DNA of 64,000 nucleotides from Pseudomonas putida (GCF_028682455.1 NZ_JANHLD010000001.1:1652001-1716000); one strand, 5' to 3'; positions 24,967 through 34,299 are shown, numbered from the stretch's first letter. The notes: generated by a model not told the origin, from the letters alone. Numbers and translations: made by a program.

Positions 24967-27306
24967 TCAGAACGCGATGGAGGTTTGCAGGTATACCGTA
25001 CGAGGTTCACCCACGTACTTGCCCTTGTTGTTGTCGTCGTAGGAGCGGGTGTAGTACTGGTGATTGAAGATGTTCTTCACCCCAATCGCGACGTTCAGGT
25101 TCGACTGTTGCGGACCGAAATCATAGCCTGCGCGGCTGCTGAACAGCATGTAGCCCGGGATGCGTCCGGTGCTGCCGTCGGCGCTTTCGCTGGAGGTGTT
25201 GGCGTTGTCGGCAAACTGGTCGCTCTGGTAGGTGCTGTCCAGGTTCAGCTGCCACGGGCCCTCGGTGTAGCCCACTCCCAAGGTACCTTTGTGACGCGAT
25301 GAGAACGGCACGCGATTGCCCTTGTTCGGCCCGTCTTCGCGGATTTTAGCGTCCACGAATGCATAGGTGGCGTACACGTCGAAGCCCGCCAGCGCCGGGT
25401 TCAGCCCCTCGAGGGCGTACTTGACGCTGGCCTCGGTGCCCTGGTGCCGGGTTTCGCCGCGGGCGATCACCGAGTCGTTGGTCTGGTTGCTTTCATACTG
25501 GTTGTCGAAGTTGATCAGGAAGACGCCGATTTCGGCCTGCAGCAGGCCGTCGTCATAGCGGGTGCCCAGCTCCCAGGTGCGGGCCTTTTCCGGTTTGACC
25601 TCGCCGCTGGTGACCCGGTTGGGCATCTGGCTGTACTGCACGCTGCCGAAGGAGCCTTCGGTGTTGGCATACAGGTTCCAGCTGTCGGTCAGGTGATACA
25701 TCACGTTCAATGCCGGCAGGGCGGTGTTGTAGTCGCCCTGGTAGCGCTGGCCGGTGAGCTTGTTGCTCTGCTCGGAGTCGATCATCTCGTAGCGGATGCC
25801 CGGGGTGATGGTCCACTGGCCAATGTCGATGCGGTCGTCGAGGAAGACCGCATGGGCTTCGGTGCCGCCACGGGTGTCACGGTCGTTGCGGCTGGCGGTG
25901 CTGGGCAGTTGGTTGGCGCTGATCGGCTCGCGGTAGCGCAACTCGTGCCCGGCTTCGTTGATGTAGCGATAGCCCACGCCCACCTCATGCCAGCTCTGGC
26001 CAAGGGCAAAACCCTGGGAGAAGCGGGTTTCGATGCCACGTACCCAGTATTCGCGCGGTGACAGCGAGACAAAGCTGCCCTGGTCCAGGTAGCCGCTGCG
26101 CAGGGTCTTGGTGAAGAAGCTGTTGACGCTGAACTGGCGGGCATCCTCCTTGTAGTCGTAGCCGAAATTGAACATTGTCCGGCGCCCCCAGAACTTGTCC
26201 TGCAAGCGGGTGGACTGGTACGGGTCGGCGTCGTAGGCGTCCACGCTCAGGCCGCCGGGCATTTGCGCCTCGCCTTCGTAGTACTGGGCCATGGCGTGCA
26301 GGCTGTTGGCCTCGTCGAGCTGCAGCTTGCCCTTGAGGATCAGGTCGTCGATCTGGGTATCGCTGTGCTCGCGCCAGTCGCCGCCACGAGTGCCGGAGTA
26401 GAGCAGGGCGCCGCCCAGGCCGTTGTCGTTGGTGCCACCGGCGAGCAGGTTGGCGCTGGTCTTGAAGCCATCGTGGCTGGACGATGGGCTGGTCTGGGTC
26501 TGCATCCCGACCTTGACGGTCGGCTCATCGGGAATCGCCCGGGTCACGAAGTTGACGATGCCGCCGACGTTCTGCGGGCCGTAGCGCACCGCGCCTCCAC
26601 CGCGTACCACGTCCACGGCATCCATGTTGCCCATGCTCACCGGGGCGAACGACAGCTGTGGCTGGCCATAGGGGGCGAAGGGCACCGGAATGCCATCCAT
26701 CAGCACCGTCGAGCGCGAGGCCAGGCGCGGGTTGAGGCCGCGGATACCGAAGTTCAGTGCCATGTCGTGGCTGCCGGTGCCGTTGTTTTCCGGAGCGTTG
26801 ACGCCGGGAATGCGGTTGAGCACTTCGCGGGCGGTGGTGGCGCCCTGGCGTTCGAATTCGTCGCGGCGAATCACATCCCGCGCGCCCGGGTGCTCGAAGA
26901 CATTGTCCTGCTGCGCCGCACCCAGCCAGTCGCCGACCACTGTCGAGGTGCCCAGCTCCACCGGTGCATTCATCGCCGATGCCGGTTGCAGGCTGAAGGC
27001 GTTTTCACCTTCGGCGCGGGCTTTCAGGCCGCTGCCCTGGAGCAGGATATCCAGTGCCTGCTGCGGGCTGTATTGACCTTCCAGCCCAGGGCTCTGCAGG
27101 CCGCTGGTGACCTGCGAGCCGAACGAGATCAACACGCCACTTTCGCGACCGAACTGGTTCAGGGCGCCTTCCAGCGACATCGGCGCGATGTGGTAGGTGC
27201 GCGCCGCGGCATCGTTGGCGTGGGCGGGAACGGTGGCGAGGGTCAGGCCGGTACCGAACAGCAATGCGCGAAGGGTCTGGGCGAGCGGACTCGGTCGAAG
27301 GGGCAT
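24967..27306 (-). CDS. fecA: Ferric dicitrate outer membrane receptor FecA
   Basis: TonB-dependent receptor for ferric citrate that also signals through FecR. The 779-aa protein has a signal peptide (about 1-30, VPAHA), an N-terminal signalling (STN) domain (about 31-110, YHIAPMSLEGALNQFGRESG), a plug domain (VLNRIPGVNAPENNGTGSHD, GLNPRLASRSTVLMDGIPVP), and a barrel ending in PRTVYLQTSIAF. Long stretches match what I know of E. coli FecA. ATG 27306 has AAGGA upstream; an in-frame start 17 codons earlier does not. It is third in fecI-fecR-fecA after an 88-bp gap, in which no clear FecI promoter could be recognised. Confidence 0.95.
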   Translation of the reverse strand: MPLRPSPLAQTLRALLFGTGLTLATVPAHANDAAARTYHIAPMSLEGALNQFGRESGVLISFGSQVTSGLQSPGLEGQYSPQQALDILLQGSGLKARAEGENAFSLQPASAMNAPVELGTSTVVGDWLGAAQQDNVFEHPGARDVIRRDEFERQGATTAREVLNRIPGVNAPENNGTGSHDMALNFGIRGLNPRLASRSTVLMDGIPVPFAPYGQPQLSFAPVSMGNMDAVDVVRGGGAVRYGPQNVGGIVNFVTRAIPDEPTVKVGMQTQTSPSSSHDGFKTSANLLAGGTNDNGLGGALLYSGTRGGDWREHSDTQIDDLILKGKLQLDEANSLHAMAQYYEGEAQMPGGLSVDAYDADPYQSTRLQDKFWGRRTMFNFGYDYKEDARQFSVNSFFTKTLRSGYLDQGSFVSLSPREYWVRGIETRFSQGFALGQSWHEVGVGYRYINEAGHELRYREPISANQLPSTASRNDRDTRGGTEAHAVFLDDRIDIGQWTITPGIRYEMIDSEQSNKLTGQRYQGDYNTALPALNVMYHLTDSWNLYANTEGSFGSVQYSQMPNRVTSGEVKPEKARTWELGTRYDDGLLQAEIGVFLINFDNQYESNQTNDSVIARGETRHQGTEASVKYALEGLNPALAGFDVYATYAFVDAKIREDGPNKGNRVPFSSRHKGTLGVGYTEGPWQLNLDSTYQSDQFADNANTSSESADGSTGRIPGYMLFSSRAGYDFGPQQSNLNVAIGVKNIFNHQYYTRSYDDNNKGKYVGEPRTVYLQTSIAF

Positions 27307-27394
27307 GCAGGGGGTCCTTGAGAAGGTCAAAGCAAAGGGTTCTGCCTTCTCTGTCACGCGAGATGCAAAAACGGCTCAGGGCAGGAAAAAATAA

Positions 27395-28330
27395 TCAGGC
27401 GCGGGCTTCGACCGTCACCCAGTAGCGGGTAAAGCGTTTTACCCGCACCGGCAGGGCCACCTCCAACAGGTCGAGAATCCGCTCGCTGTCGGCCAGTGGA
27501 TAACTGCCGGAAACCAGCAGCTCGGACACTTCGGGAGCGCAGTTGAGCTGGCCGCGGCGGTAGCGGCCCAGCTCGCCGAGAAAGTCGCCCAGGCGCATGT
27601 GCGCCGCGACCAGCATGCCGTCCACCCAGGCCCCGGCATTCGGGTCCAATGCCTGGCTGCCTTGCCACTGCGGGCCGTTGAAGCGGGCTTGCAAGCCGGT
27701 GGCCAGGGGGTTGCCGGCAAGGCTGGCGCTGCCCTGATGGACCGCGAGCAGACTGTAGCGCTCGAACTGGCGCACGTTGTAGCGGCCGCTACCCAACTGC
27801 AACAGGCCGTAATCCGTGCGCAGGTGCAAGGGCCTGGGGTCATCGGCCACGGTGAGTTGCAGTTCACCTTGGAGCAGCTGCACCAGGCGCTGCTGGCTGT
27901 CGAAGCGTACGTCGGCGCTGCTGGCTGTGTTCAGGTGCAACTGGCTGCCGTCGTCCAGTTGCAGGCGGCGGCGTTCACCCACCGGGCTGCGATAGTCGGC
28001 GAGCAGGCCGGGCACGGGATTGTGCTGTTGCAGGCTGAGCCCTGCAGCGCTGCCGACGCCGAGAATCAGCAAGGTCTTGAGTGCCCGGCGGCGGCTGGCC
28101 GAGCGCGGCGCCTGCAGCGCGGCATGGGCCAGCGGTGACGACAGTCCGCTGAGCCGCTGGTTGACCCGCTGGATATGCTCCCACGCCCGCCGATGTTCCT
28201 CATGGGCCTGCAGCCAGTGCTGCATGGCCTGTTGCTGGCGCGGGGCGAGCCCACCGCCCTGCAGTTCGACCAGCCAGTGCACGGCCTGCTCGGCCACCTG
28301 GGGCGAGAACTCCGGATTAGTCGCGTTCAT
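27395..28330 (-). CDS. fecR: FecR-family anti-sigma/sigma regulator
   Basis: Inner-membrane signal transducer between FecA and the sigma factor FecI. The 311-aa protein has an N-terminal cytoplasmic DUF4880-like part (EQAVHWLVELQGGGLAPRQQ and AWEHIQRVNQRLSGL, with the Trp residues typical of the sigma-interacting region). A membrane segment lies at about 88-103 (LKTLLILGVGSAAGLSL), and the periplasmic FecR domain contains VGERRRLQLDDGSQLHLNTAS. Its ATG overlaps the fecI stop (ATGA). It acts on FecI after ligand-bound FecA signals through the STN domain. Confidence 0.94.
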   Translation of the reverse strand: MNATNPEFSPQVAEQAVHWLVELQGGGLAPRQQQAMQHWLQAHEEHRRAWEHIQRVNQRLSGLSSPLAHAALQAPRSASRRRALKTLLILGVGSAAGLSLQQHNPVPGLLADYRSPVGERRRLQLDDGSQLHLNTASSADVRFDSQQRLVQLLQGELQLTVADDPRPLHLRTDYGLLQLGSGRYNVRQFERYSLLAVHQGSASLAGNPLATGLQARFNGPQWQGSQALDPNAGAWVDGMLVAAHMRLGDFLGELGRYRRGQLNCAPEVSELLVSGSYPLADSERILDLLEVALPVRVKRFTRYWVTVEARA

Positions 28331-28824
28331 AGGGCGAAGTAACAGCGCAAGGCCGCCTTGTTCAGGTAGCGCTTGACTGTGGCCAGCGAGATGTTCAATT
28401 GCGCGGCGATTTCGCCGTAGCCCAGCCCATCGACCTGGGCCATCAGGAAGGCGCGCTTGACCACTGGCGCCAGGCCGTCGAGCAAGCGGTCAAGTTCGAG
28501 CAGGGTTTCGAAGATGATCGCCCGGTGCTCTTCCGACGGCGCGCACTCTTCCGGCAACTGGGCCAGCGCCTGAAGGTAGGCCCGCTCCAGATCCTGGCGG
28601 CGGTAATGGTTGAACAGCACGCGCTTGGCCACGGTGGTCAGGAACGCCCGTGGCTCGGTGAGCACCGGTGTTTCACGGGCCTGCAACAGGCGCATGAAGG
28701 TGTCCTGGGCAAGGTCGGCGGCATTGTCCGGGCAACCCAGGCGTCGGCGCAGCCAGCCGGTCAGCCAGTTGTGATGGGCGTGGTAGAGGCCTTCGAGCGA
28801 AGAAGGGGAAGACGCACTGGGCAC
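28327..28824 (-). CDS. fecI: ECF sigma factor FecI
   Basis: Directs RNA polymerase to fecA. The 165-aa protein has sigma region 2 (ADLAQDTFMRLLQARE then EPRAFLTTVAKRVLFNHYRR) and region 4 (GLGYGEIAAQLNISLATVKRYLNKA). Two GTG starts are possible, 28833 and 28824. The second is preferred because GGAG then lies eight bases upstream rather than one. It is the first gene of fecIRA, with a Fur-box-like sequence 32-50 bases upstream, so iron repression of the sigma factor is expected. It is divergent from the CirA-like receptor gene. Confidence 0.93.
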   Translation of the reverse strand: MPSASSPSSLEGLYHAHHNWLTGWLRRRLGCPDNAADLAQDTFMRLLQARETPVLTEPRAFLTTVAKRVLFNHYRRQDLERAYLQALAQLPEECAPSEEHRAIIFETLLELDRLLDGLAPVVKRAFLMAQVDGLGYGEIAAQLNISLATVKRYLNKAALRCYFAL

Positions 28825-28855
28825 CGTGAACACTCCGGCGCCAAGCTGCGCAACA

Positions 28856-28874
28856 GAATAAGAATTGTTCGCAT
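28856..28874 (-). promoter_or_regulatory. Fur-box-like site upstream of fecI
   Basis: On the minus strand the region reads ATGCGAACAATTCTTATTC, close to the Pseudomonas Fur pattern of two A/T-rich half-sites around ATTCTNATT. It lies 32 bases ahead of the fecI start, within promoter distance. Match to the 19-bp consensus is only partial; the call rests on context as well. Confidence 0.55.
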
Positions 28875-28970
28875 TGTAGAGCGGTGCTGCCGGCTCGGCA
28901 ATCAGGCGCTGACTGATGGCCCCGCCGGGAGCGGCAAAATGTAAGGAACGTAAATACGCTTTACTCTCAT

Positions 28971-28989
28971 TTGAGAATCTTTAGCATTC
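28971..28989 (+). promoter_or_regulatory. Fur-box-like site upstream of the CirA-like receptor
   Basis: TTGAGAATCTTTAGCATTC contains the half-sites GAGAAT and GCATTC around a short A/T core, resembling Fur boxes. It lies 51-70 bases before the GTG start of the receptor. The divergent gap 28834-29040 therefore seems to hold one Fur site per direction. Confidence 0.55.
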
Positions 28990-29040
28990 GCTCCCTGTAC
29001 GCATTTACCCAATCTTTACATTTCTCAGGGAGAGGTTCTC

Positions 29041-31008
29041 GTGTCCCCGTTTTTCGCCAAGTCGTGCCTTGCACTTGCCATTTGCTCGCTGTACACCGCC
29101 CAGGCCAGCGCCGAAAGCAAACCGCTGGAACTGGACAACATGGTGGTGACCGCTTCGGGTTTCTCCCAGCAGATCAAGGATGCGCCGGCGTCGATTTCGG
29201 TGATTACTCGCGAGCAGATCGAGAACAAATCCTACCGTGACGTCACCGATGCCTTGCGCGACGTGCCAGGCGTGGTGGTGACCGGTGGCGCCAGCTCCAG
29301 CGATATCAGTATTCGCGGCATGGCCTCCAAGTACACGCTGATGCTGGTCGACGGCAAGCGCCAGGACTCCCGGGCCACCCGCCCCAACAGCGATGGTGCC
29401 GGCATCGAGCAAGGCTGGATGCCGCCGCTTGAAGCCATCGAGCGAATCGAAGTGGTGCGTGGGCCGATGTCGTCGCTCTATGGCTCCGACGCCATGGGCG
29501 GTGTGATCAACATCATCACCCGCAAGGTGACACCGACCTGGTACGGCGGCGTACGCAGCGAAGCGACCTTCCAGGACCGCTCCGATTCGGGTGACTACAA
29601 CAGCACCAGCGCCTTCATCTCCGGGCCGCTGGTCGAGGGGTTGGTGGGCCTGCAGCTGTATGGCCTGACCTCCCATCGCGACGAAGACCACATCGTCAAC
29701 GGCTTCAACGAGCAGAGCACCGACAGCGCCACGGCCAAGCTCTCGTTCACCCCCGACGAGCACAACGACATCACCCTGGAAGCGGGCAAGTCCGAGCAGG
29801 AACGCAACGCGACCGTAGGCCGTTCGGCGCGCTCCTCCGACAGCGAAAACGATTACGACCGCACCAACTTCTCGATCACCCACTCCGGCCGCTGGGACAG
29901 CCTGACCAGCGAAAGCTACCTGCAGCGCGAGAAGATCGAGAACCCGGGCCGGCGCATGGAGCTGGAAAACACGGTGCTCAATTCCCAGGTGTCGTACTTC
30001 AGCGAATCGCACATCACCACCTTTGGTGGCCAGTACAAATACGAAGACCTGAGCGACGAAGGCAACCAGCTGGCATCGGCCTCCAGCGTGAATCAGCTGA
30101 CGCGCTGGTCGTGGGCCCTGTTCGCCGAAGACGAGTGGCGCCTGACCGATGACTTCGCCCTGACCGGCGGCCTGCGCATGGACCGCGATGAAAACTACGG
30201 CACACACTGGTCGCCTCGCTTGTACGGGGTCTACCACCCGACCGAGCACTGGACCGTCAAGGGCGGTGTATCCAGCGGCTATCGCTCGCCGGACATCCGC
30301 GCAGCGGTGGATGACTGGGGCCAGATCACTGGCGGCGGTGGCGATCCTGCAATCATCGTCGGCAACTCCAGCCTCAAGCCTGAAGAAAGCCTGAGCCAGG
30401 AAATCGGCGTGATCTGGGACAACCTGGAAGGTTTCTCCACGGGCCTGACCGTGTTCAACACCGACTTCAAGGACAAGATCACCGAGCAGCGCCGTTGCAC
30501 CGACAGCACCGGGAATGCCTCGGGCCAGTGCCAGATCGGCGGCACCTCGTACAAGTTCATCAGCGACCGGGTGAACGTCGACGAAGCACAGATGCGCGGC
30601 ATCGAAGCGACCCTGGACTGGGACATCACCCAGAGCCTGTCGCTGGCCACCAACTACACCTTCACCGACTCCGAGCAGAAGAGCGGCCCGCAGAAGGGCA
30701 AGGCCCTGAACCAGATGCCACGGCACATGTTCAACGCCACCCTGGACTGGCAGACCACCGATCAACTGGGCACCTGGGCGCGGATGAACTACCGCAGCCG
30801 CACCTCTGACTACCTGGGTCGCACCACCATGTCCGATGGCACGCCTTCCTACACCTTTGTCGACCTGGGCGGCACCTACCGCGTCACCAAGAACCTCAAG
30901 TTGCTGGCCGGCGTGTACAACGTGTTCAACAAGGAAGTGGACTACGAGAACTTCCAGACCGTGCTCGATGGCCGTCGCTACACCGTAGGGGTCGATCTGT
31001 CGTTCTGA
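29041..31008 (+). CDS. CirA-like TonB-dependent siderophore receptor
   Basis: Outer-membrane ferric siderophore receptor, 655 aa. It has a signal peptide (about 1-24, QASA), a TonB box region (LDNMVVTASG), a plug domain with KDAPASISVITREQIENK, DVPGVVVTGG, MLVDGKR and RIEVVRGPMSSLYGSDAMGG, and a barrel ending in DGRRYTVGVDLSF. Size and motifs follow catecholate receptors such as E. coli CirA (663 aa); it lacks a signalling STN domain. The start is GTG 29041 with GGGAGAGG upstream. Three small membrane genes follow after a 74-bp gap with its own Fur-like site, suggesting joint uptake and iron release. The exact ligand is not determined. Confidence 0.9.
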   Translation: MSPFFAKSCLALAICSLYTAQASAESKPLELDNMVVTASGFSQQIKDAPASISVITREQIENKSYRDVTDALRDVPGVVVTGGASSSDISIRGMASKYTLMLVDGKRQDSRATRPNSDGAGIEQGWMPPLEAIERIEVVRGPMSSLYGSDAMGGVINIITRKVTPTWYGGVRSEATFQDRSDSGDYNSTSAFISGPLVEGLVGLQLYGLTSHRDEDHIVNGFNEQSTDSATAKLSFTPDEHNDITLEAGKSEQERNATVGRSARSSDSENDYDRTNFSITHSGRWDSLTSESYLQREKIENPGRRMELENTVLNSQVSYFSESHITTFGGQYKYEDLSDEGNQLASASSVNQLTRWSWALFAEDEWRLTDDFALTGGLRMDRDENYGTHWSPRLYGVYHPTEHWTVKGGVSSGYRSPDIRAAVDDWGQITGGGGDPAIIVGNSSLKPEESLSQEIGVIWDNLEGFSTGLTVFNTDFKDKITEQRRCTDSTGNASGQCQIGGTSYKFISDRVNVDEAQMRGIEATLDWDITQSLSLATNYTFTDSEQKSGPQKGKALNQMPRHMFNATLDWQTTDQLGTWARMNYRSRTSDYLGRTTMSDGTPSYTFVDLGGTYRVTKNLKLLAGVYNVFNKEVDYENFQTVLDGRRYTVGVDLSF

Positions 31009-31033
31009 CGTGGGAAGCCGCGGCTTTGCATGT

Positions 31034-31052
31034 GAGAATACTAACCATTACT
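31034..31052 (+). promoter_or_regulatory. Fur-box-like site upstream of the DUF3649 operon
   Basis: GAGAATACTAACCATTACT matches 13 of 19 bases of the Fur consensus GATAATGATAATCATTATC. It lies 30 bases before the DUF3649 start, in the 74-bp gap after the receptor gene. Confidence 0.6.
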
Positions 31053-31082
31053 ATTGGCGACTCTTCACAATGGATGGATACC

Positions 31083-31385
31083 ATGAAAAGCAAAGCCGCT
31101 GGGATGCCCCTTAGTTATCGCCTGGCTGTGACATCGCGTTGCCTGGCCGCTGTATTCGGCGGCTACCTGCTGGCGTCGATGTCCAGCGTCTGCATCAGCC
31201 TGCTGGCACCGATGCCCAAGGCTGAAGCGGTGATCAGCGGCATGATGTTGTCGTTCCTGTTCTACCTGGTGGCCTTCTTGTGGTGTTTCGCCAGCCGCAG
31301 CGCCTGGCAGGCCTGGCTCGGGGTGTTGGTGCCGAGCCTGGCGCTGGGCGCGATCAATGGCCTGGCCTACTGGATGAAAAGCTGA
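31083..31385 (+). CDS. DUF3649 small inner membrane protein
   Basis: Membrane protein of 100 aa with three hydrophobic segments (about 20-42, 50-68, 75-95) and the family pattern RLAVTSRCLAAVFGGYLLAS. DUF3649 members are usually found with PepSY-domain and DUF3325 proteins next to siderophore receptors, exactly as here, and are presumed to help iron release or reduction at the inner membrane. That role is inference. ATG 31083 is chosen; the in-frame ATG 31074 is an alternative. Its stop overlaps the ATG of the PepSY gene (TGATG). Confidence 0.82.
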   Translation: MKSKAAGMPLSYRLAVTSRCLAAVFGGYLLASMSSVCISLLAPMPKAEAVISGMMLSFLFYLVAFLWCFASRSAWQAWLGVLVPSLALGAINGLAYWMKS

Positions 31386-32968
31386 TGAAAGAGGGATTTC
31401 GCCAGGCCATGGCCTGGCTGCACACCTGGACCGGCCTGATCTTTGGCTGGCTGTTGTTCGCGATCTTCCTCACCGGGACGCTGTCGTACTTCAAGGAAGA
31501 GATCACCCACTGGGCCCAGCCCGAGGTACCGAGCCGGGCGCTGGACCCGGCGGCCAGCCTGGCGCTGGCCCAGACCTACCTGCAAAACCATGCACCCGAC
31601 GCGGGCAGCTGGTTCATTCGCCTGCCCGAGGCGCGCGAACCTGCGCTGAGTGTCGGCTGGCGCGCCGAAGGCGCCGGGCGACGCGGTTTTATCGACAAGA
31701 CCCTGGACCCTGCCACGGGCGAGGAAGTCCAGGCGCGTGAAACCCGTGGCGGCGACTTCTTCTACCGTTTCCATTTCCAGCTGGAGATGCCCCACCCGTG
31801 GGGGCGCTGGCTGTCGACCTTTGCCGCCTTCATCATGCTGCTGGGGCTGGTGACCGGCATCATCACCCACAAGAAGATCTTCAAGGAGTTCTTCACCTTC
31901 CGACCCGGCAAGGGCCAGCGTTCGTGGCTCGATGGCCATAACGCCATCGGCGTGCTGGTGCTGCCGTTCCACTTGATGATCAGCTACAGCAGCCTGGTGA
32001 TCTTCATGTCCATGGTGATGCCGGCGAGCATCATCGCCAGCTATGGCGACAACACCCGGGGCTTTTTCAACGACCTGTTCGGCGCGCCGCGCGAGCTCAA
32101 GGCGGCCGGTGTTGCCGCGCCCCTGATGCCATTGCCGGCTCTCTACGAGAAGGTTCAGGAGCAGGCGCCGGGCACGCGCCTGGGCTGGATCGAAGTGCAG
32201 AACCCCGGCGACCAGAACGCCCGGGTACGTTTTACCCGCCATGCCGGTGACCGCATTGCCCATATGCGTGGAGGCGGCTGGACCTATGACGGTGTAAGCG
32301 GCGACCTGCAGGGCGCGAGCCAGATCGAAGCCACGCCGATGCTGATCTCCGGCGGTATGTACGGCCTGCACATGGGGGTGTTTGCCGGACCCTGGCTGCG
32401 CTGGTTGTACTTCTTCTTCGGCCTTGCCGGCACCGCCGTGATCGGCACGGGCCTGGTGCTGTGGTTGGGCAAGCGCCAGCTCAAGCACGCCAAGAGTGGC
32501 AGCCAACCCTTTGAGCTACGCCTGGTAGAGGTGCTCAACGTCGCCAGCATGAGCGGCCTGCTGCTCGGCGTGGCGGCGTTCTTCTGGGCCAACCGCTTGT
32601 TGCCGCTCGGGCTTGAGGGCCGGGCAGGGTGGGAGGTCAACAGCTTCTTCCTGCTGTGGGGGTTGTCTGTGCTGCACGCAATGTTGCGTCCGGGCCGTCG
32701 CGCGTGGGCCGAGCAACTGGGGCTGGCGGCGCTGCTGTGGGGCGGCCTGCCGTTGCTCAATCAGCTGACCACCGGTCAGGGCCTGGTGCATTCGATTTCG
32801 GCGGGCGACTGGGCCATGGCCGGGGTCGACCTCACGGCCCTGGGCAGTGGCCTGTTCCTGGCCTGGGCGGCGATGAAAATGTGGCGCCCGCCTGCGGTCG
32901 CGGCCAAGCGCATGCCCAAGGCTGCGAAAACCGCCCGTACCAACCTGATCGAAAGCGAGGTGAACTGA
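31385..32968 (+). CDS. PepSY-associated membrane protein, putative siderophore-iron reductase
   Basis: Inner-membrane protein of 527 aa in the PepSY_TM family. It begins MKEGFRQAMAWLHTWTGLIF, and conserved histidines in or near membrane segments (HTWTG, FHFQLEMPHPWGRW, LDGHNAIGVLVLPFHLM, GLHMGVFAG) could ligate haem or metal. About eight membrane segments are seen, with a periplasmic part at about 45-145. Related proteins such as FoxB and FpvG reduce ferric siderophores in Pseudomonas; this is the likely role but is inferred. It is translationally coupled to DUF3649 before it and DUF3325 after it, both by one-base stop/start overlaps. Confidence 0.85.
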   Translation: MKEGFRQAMAWLHTWTGLIFGWLLFAIFLTGTLSYFKEEITHWAQPEVPSRALDPAASLALAQTYLQNHAPDAGSWFIRLPEAREPALSVGWRAEGAGRRGFIDKTLDPATGEEVQARETRGGDFFYRFHFQLEMPHPWGRWLSTFAAFIMLLGLVTGIITHKKIFKEFFTFRPGKGQRSWLDGHNAIGVLVLPFHLMISYSSLVIFMSMVMPASIIASYGDNTRGFFNDLFGAPRELKAAGVAAPLMPLPALYEKVQEQAPGTRLGWIEVQNPGDQNARVRFTRHAGDRIAHMRGGGWTYDGVSGDLQGASQIEATPMLISGGMYGLHMGVFAGPWLRWLYFFFGLAGTAVIGTGLVLWLGKRQLKHAKSGSQPFELRLVEVLNVASMSGLLLGVAAFFWANRLLPLGLEGRAGWEVNSFFLLWGLSVLHAMLRPGRRAWAEQLGLAALLWGGLPLLNQLTTGQGLVHSISAGDWAMAGVDLTALGSGLFLAWAAMKMWRPPAVAAKRMPKAAKTARTNLIESEVN

Positions 32969-33297
32969 TGCTGGCCGTTGCCCTGTTCGGCTTTGCCGGT
33001 TTCGCCATCCTCTGCCTGTCGATGGAGAAGCACTACAAGGAACTGCTCAGCGCTGCGCCTTCGGCGGTGCGCTTGCGCAGCCTGCGCATCGGTGGCTGGC
33101 TGTTGCTGCTGGTGGCGTGGTGGCTGGCAGTGCGTCACAGCGGCTGGGCCATGGGCCTGGTCGAGCTGTTCGCGGTGTTGATGGCCGGCGTGACCCTGTG
33201 GGTGTTCCTGCTGCCCTACAGACCGCGGCTGTTGCTCGGCGCGCTGGCGATCAGCCTGGTGCTCGGGCCGGTGCTGGTCGTGCTGCCTAGCGCCTGA
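32968..33297 (+). CDS. DUF3325 small inner membrane protein
   Basis: Hydrophobic protein of 109 aa with about four membrane segments. It starts MLAVALFGFAGFAILCLSME and has the family motif LRIGGWLLLLVAWWLAVR. It is the third gene of the DUF3649-PepSY-DUF3325 set, and its ATG overlaps the previous stop by one base. The function is unknown but is tied to iron-siderophore handling by its constant neighbours. Its 3' end overlaps the convergent AraC regulator gene by 11 bases; no terminator is visible there. Confidence 0.82.
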   Translation: MLAVALFGFAGFAILCLSMEKHYKELLSAAPSAVRLRSLRIGGWLLLLVAWWLAVRHSGWAMGLVELFAVLMAGVTLWVFLLPYRPRLLLGALAISLVLGPVLVVLPSA

Positions 33298-34162
33298 ATG
33301 CCGCCCGGTAGTCCCCGGGCGTGGCGCCCAGTGCCTGGCGAAAGCGGTTGTTGAAGTGGCTGGCGCTGGCAAAGCCGCATTGCAGGGCGACCTGGCCCAG
33401 GGGCAGGTCGCCCAGGCGCAGCAACTGACACGCCAGCTGCAGGCGACGGGCCAACACGTACTGGTGCGGCGGCAGGCCGAAGCTTTCGCGGAACATGCGG
33501 GCGAAGTGGTACTCGGAGAGGTTGCAGCGCCCGGCCAGTTCGCCAAGGGTAATGGCCTGGTCCAGGTGCGCCTCGATGTAGTCGATCAACTGCTTGCGCT
33601 GGTGCGGTGCCAGCCCGCCCTTGAGGCGCAGGCCCTGGCGCAGGCCGGCCTGGCAGAGCACCGCATGATCGACGATGCCATGGGCCAGGCTGCTGGCCAG
33701 CAGACGCTCGCCCGGCTCGTCCCAGTCCAGGCTGATCAACTGGCGAAAGCGTAGTGCCTGCTGCGTATCATCCAGAAACGTTGCCTCTTGCAGCTGCATC
33801 TCGCGCGGCTCGCGGTCGAGCAGTCGGATGCAGCCCAGGGCGAACTGTTCCTCGCTGATGTACAGGTGCGCCAGGCGGATCGGGCCGTTGACCACCCAGT
33901 TGGATTCGTGGCCGGCGGGCATGATGCACAGCTTGTTCGGCGCACCCTTGTCGGCCGGGCGCTGGCGCCGGAAGGTGCCGGTGCCGTCGGCGATGTAGCA
34001 GGAGAGGGTATGGTGACTCGGTGCCTGGTAGTCGCGGGCGTCGTCACGGTTGCGCCACAGGGCTGCAGCCAGCCCATCCCCCAGGTGCGCGCTGTGCTCC
34101 AGGCGCGCGTGGGGTGATGAATGCATGGCATTGAAGACTTGCAGCTGGTTCAGTGGCGTCAT
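33287..34162 (-). CDS. AraC-family transcriptional regulator
   Basis: 291-aa DNA-binding regulator. The N-terminal half is a sensing domain without a sharp family signature. The C-terminal 100 residues carry two helix-turn-helices: ITLGELAGRCNLSEYHFARM and the conserved second one ending GFASASHFNNRFRQALGATPG. It is divergent from the DMT transporter gene across a 137-bp gap, which makes that transporter the most likely target. It is convergent with the DUF3325 gene. The inducer is unknown. Confidence 0.88.
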   Translation of the reverse strand: MTPLNQLQVFNAMHSSPHARLEHSAHLGDGLAAALWRNRDDARDYQAPSHHTLSCYIADGTGTFRRQRPADKGAPNKLCIMPAGHESNWVVNGPIRLAHLYISEEQFALGCIRLLDREPREMQLQEATFLDDTQQALRFRQLISLDWDEPGERLLASSLAHGIVDHAVLCQAGLRQGLRLKGGLAPHQRKQLIDYIEAHLDQAITLGELAGRCNLSEYHFARMFRESFGLPPHQYVLARRLQLACQLLRLGDLPLGQVALQCGFASASHFNNRFRQALGATPGDYRAAFRR

Positions 34163-34299
34163 GGGCTCTACCTCGTGGGGCCCATCCTACTCCGGCGCTT
34201 TTGTCCTGGCAGCAGGCGGCGACGCAAAAGCGCAAGTTTGTGCAAGCGGGCAGGCGCTGGTGAGGCCGACACTGGGCTCCAAGCCGGAGGAGTCTTGCC

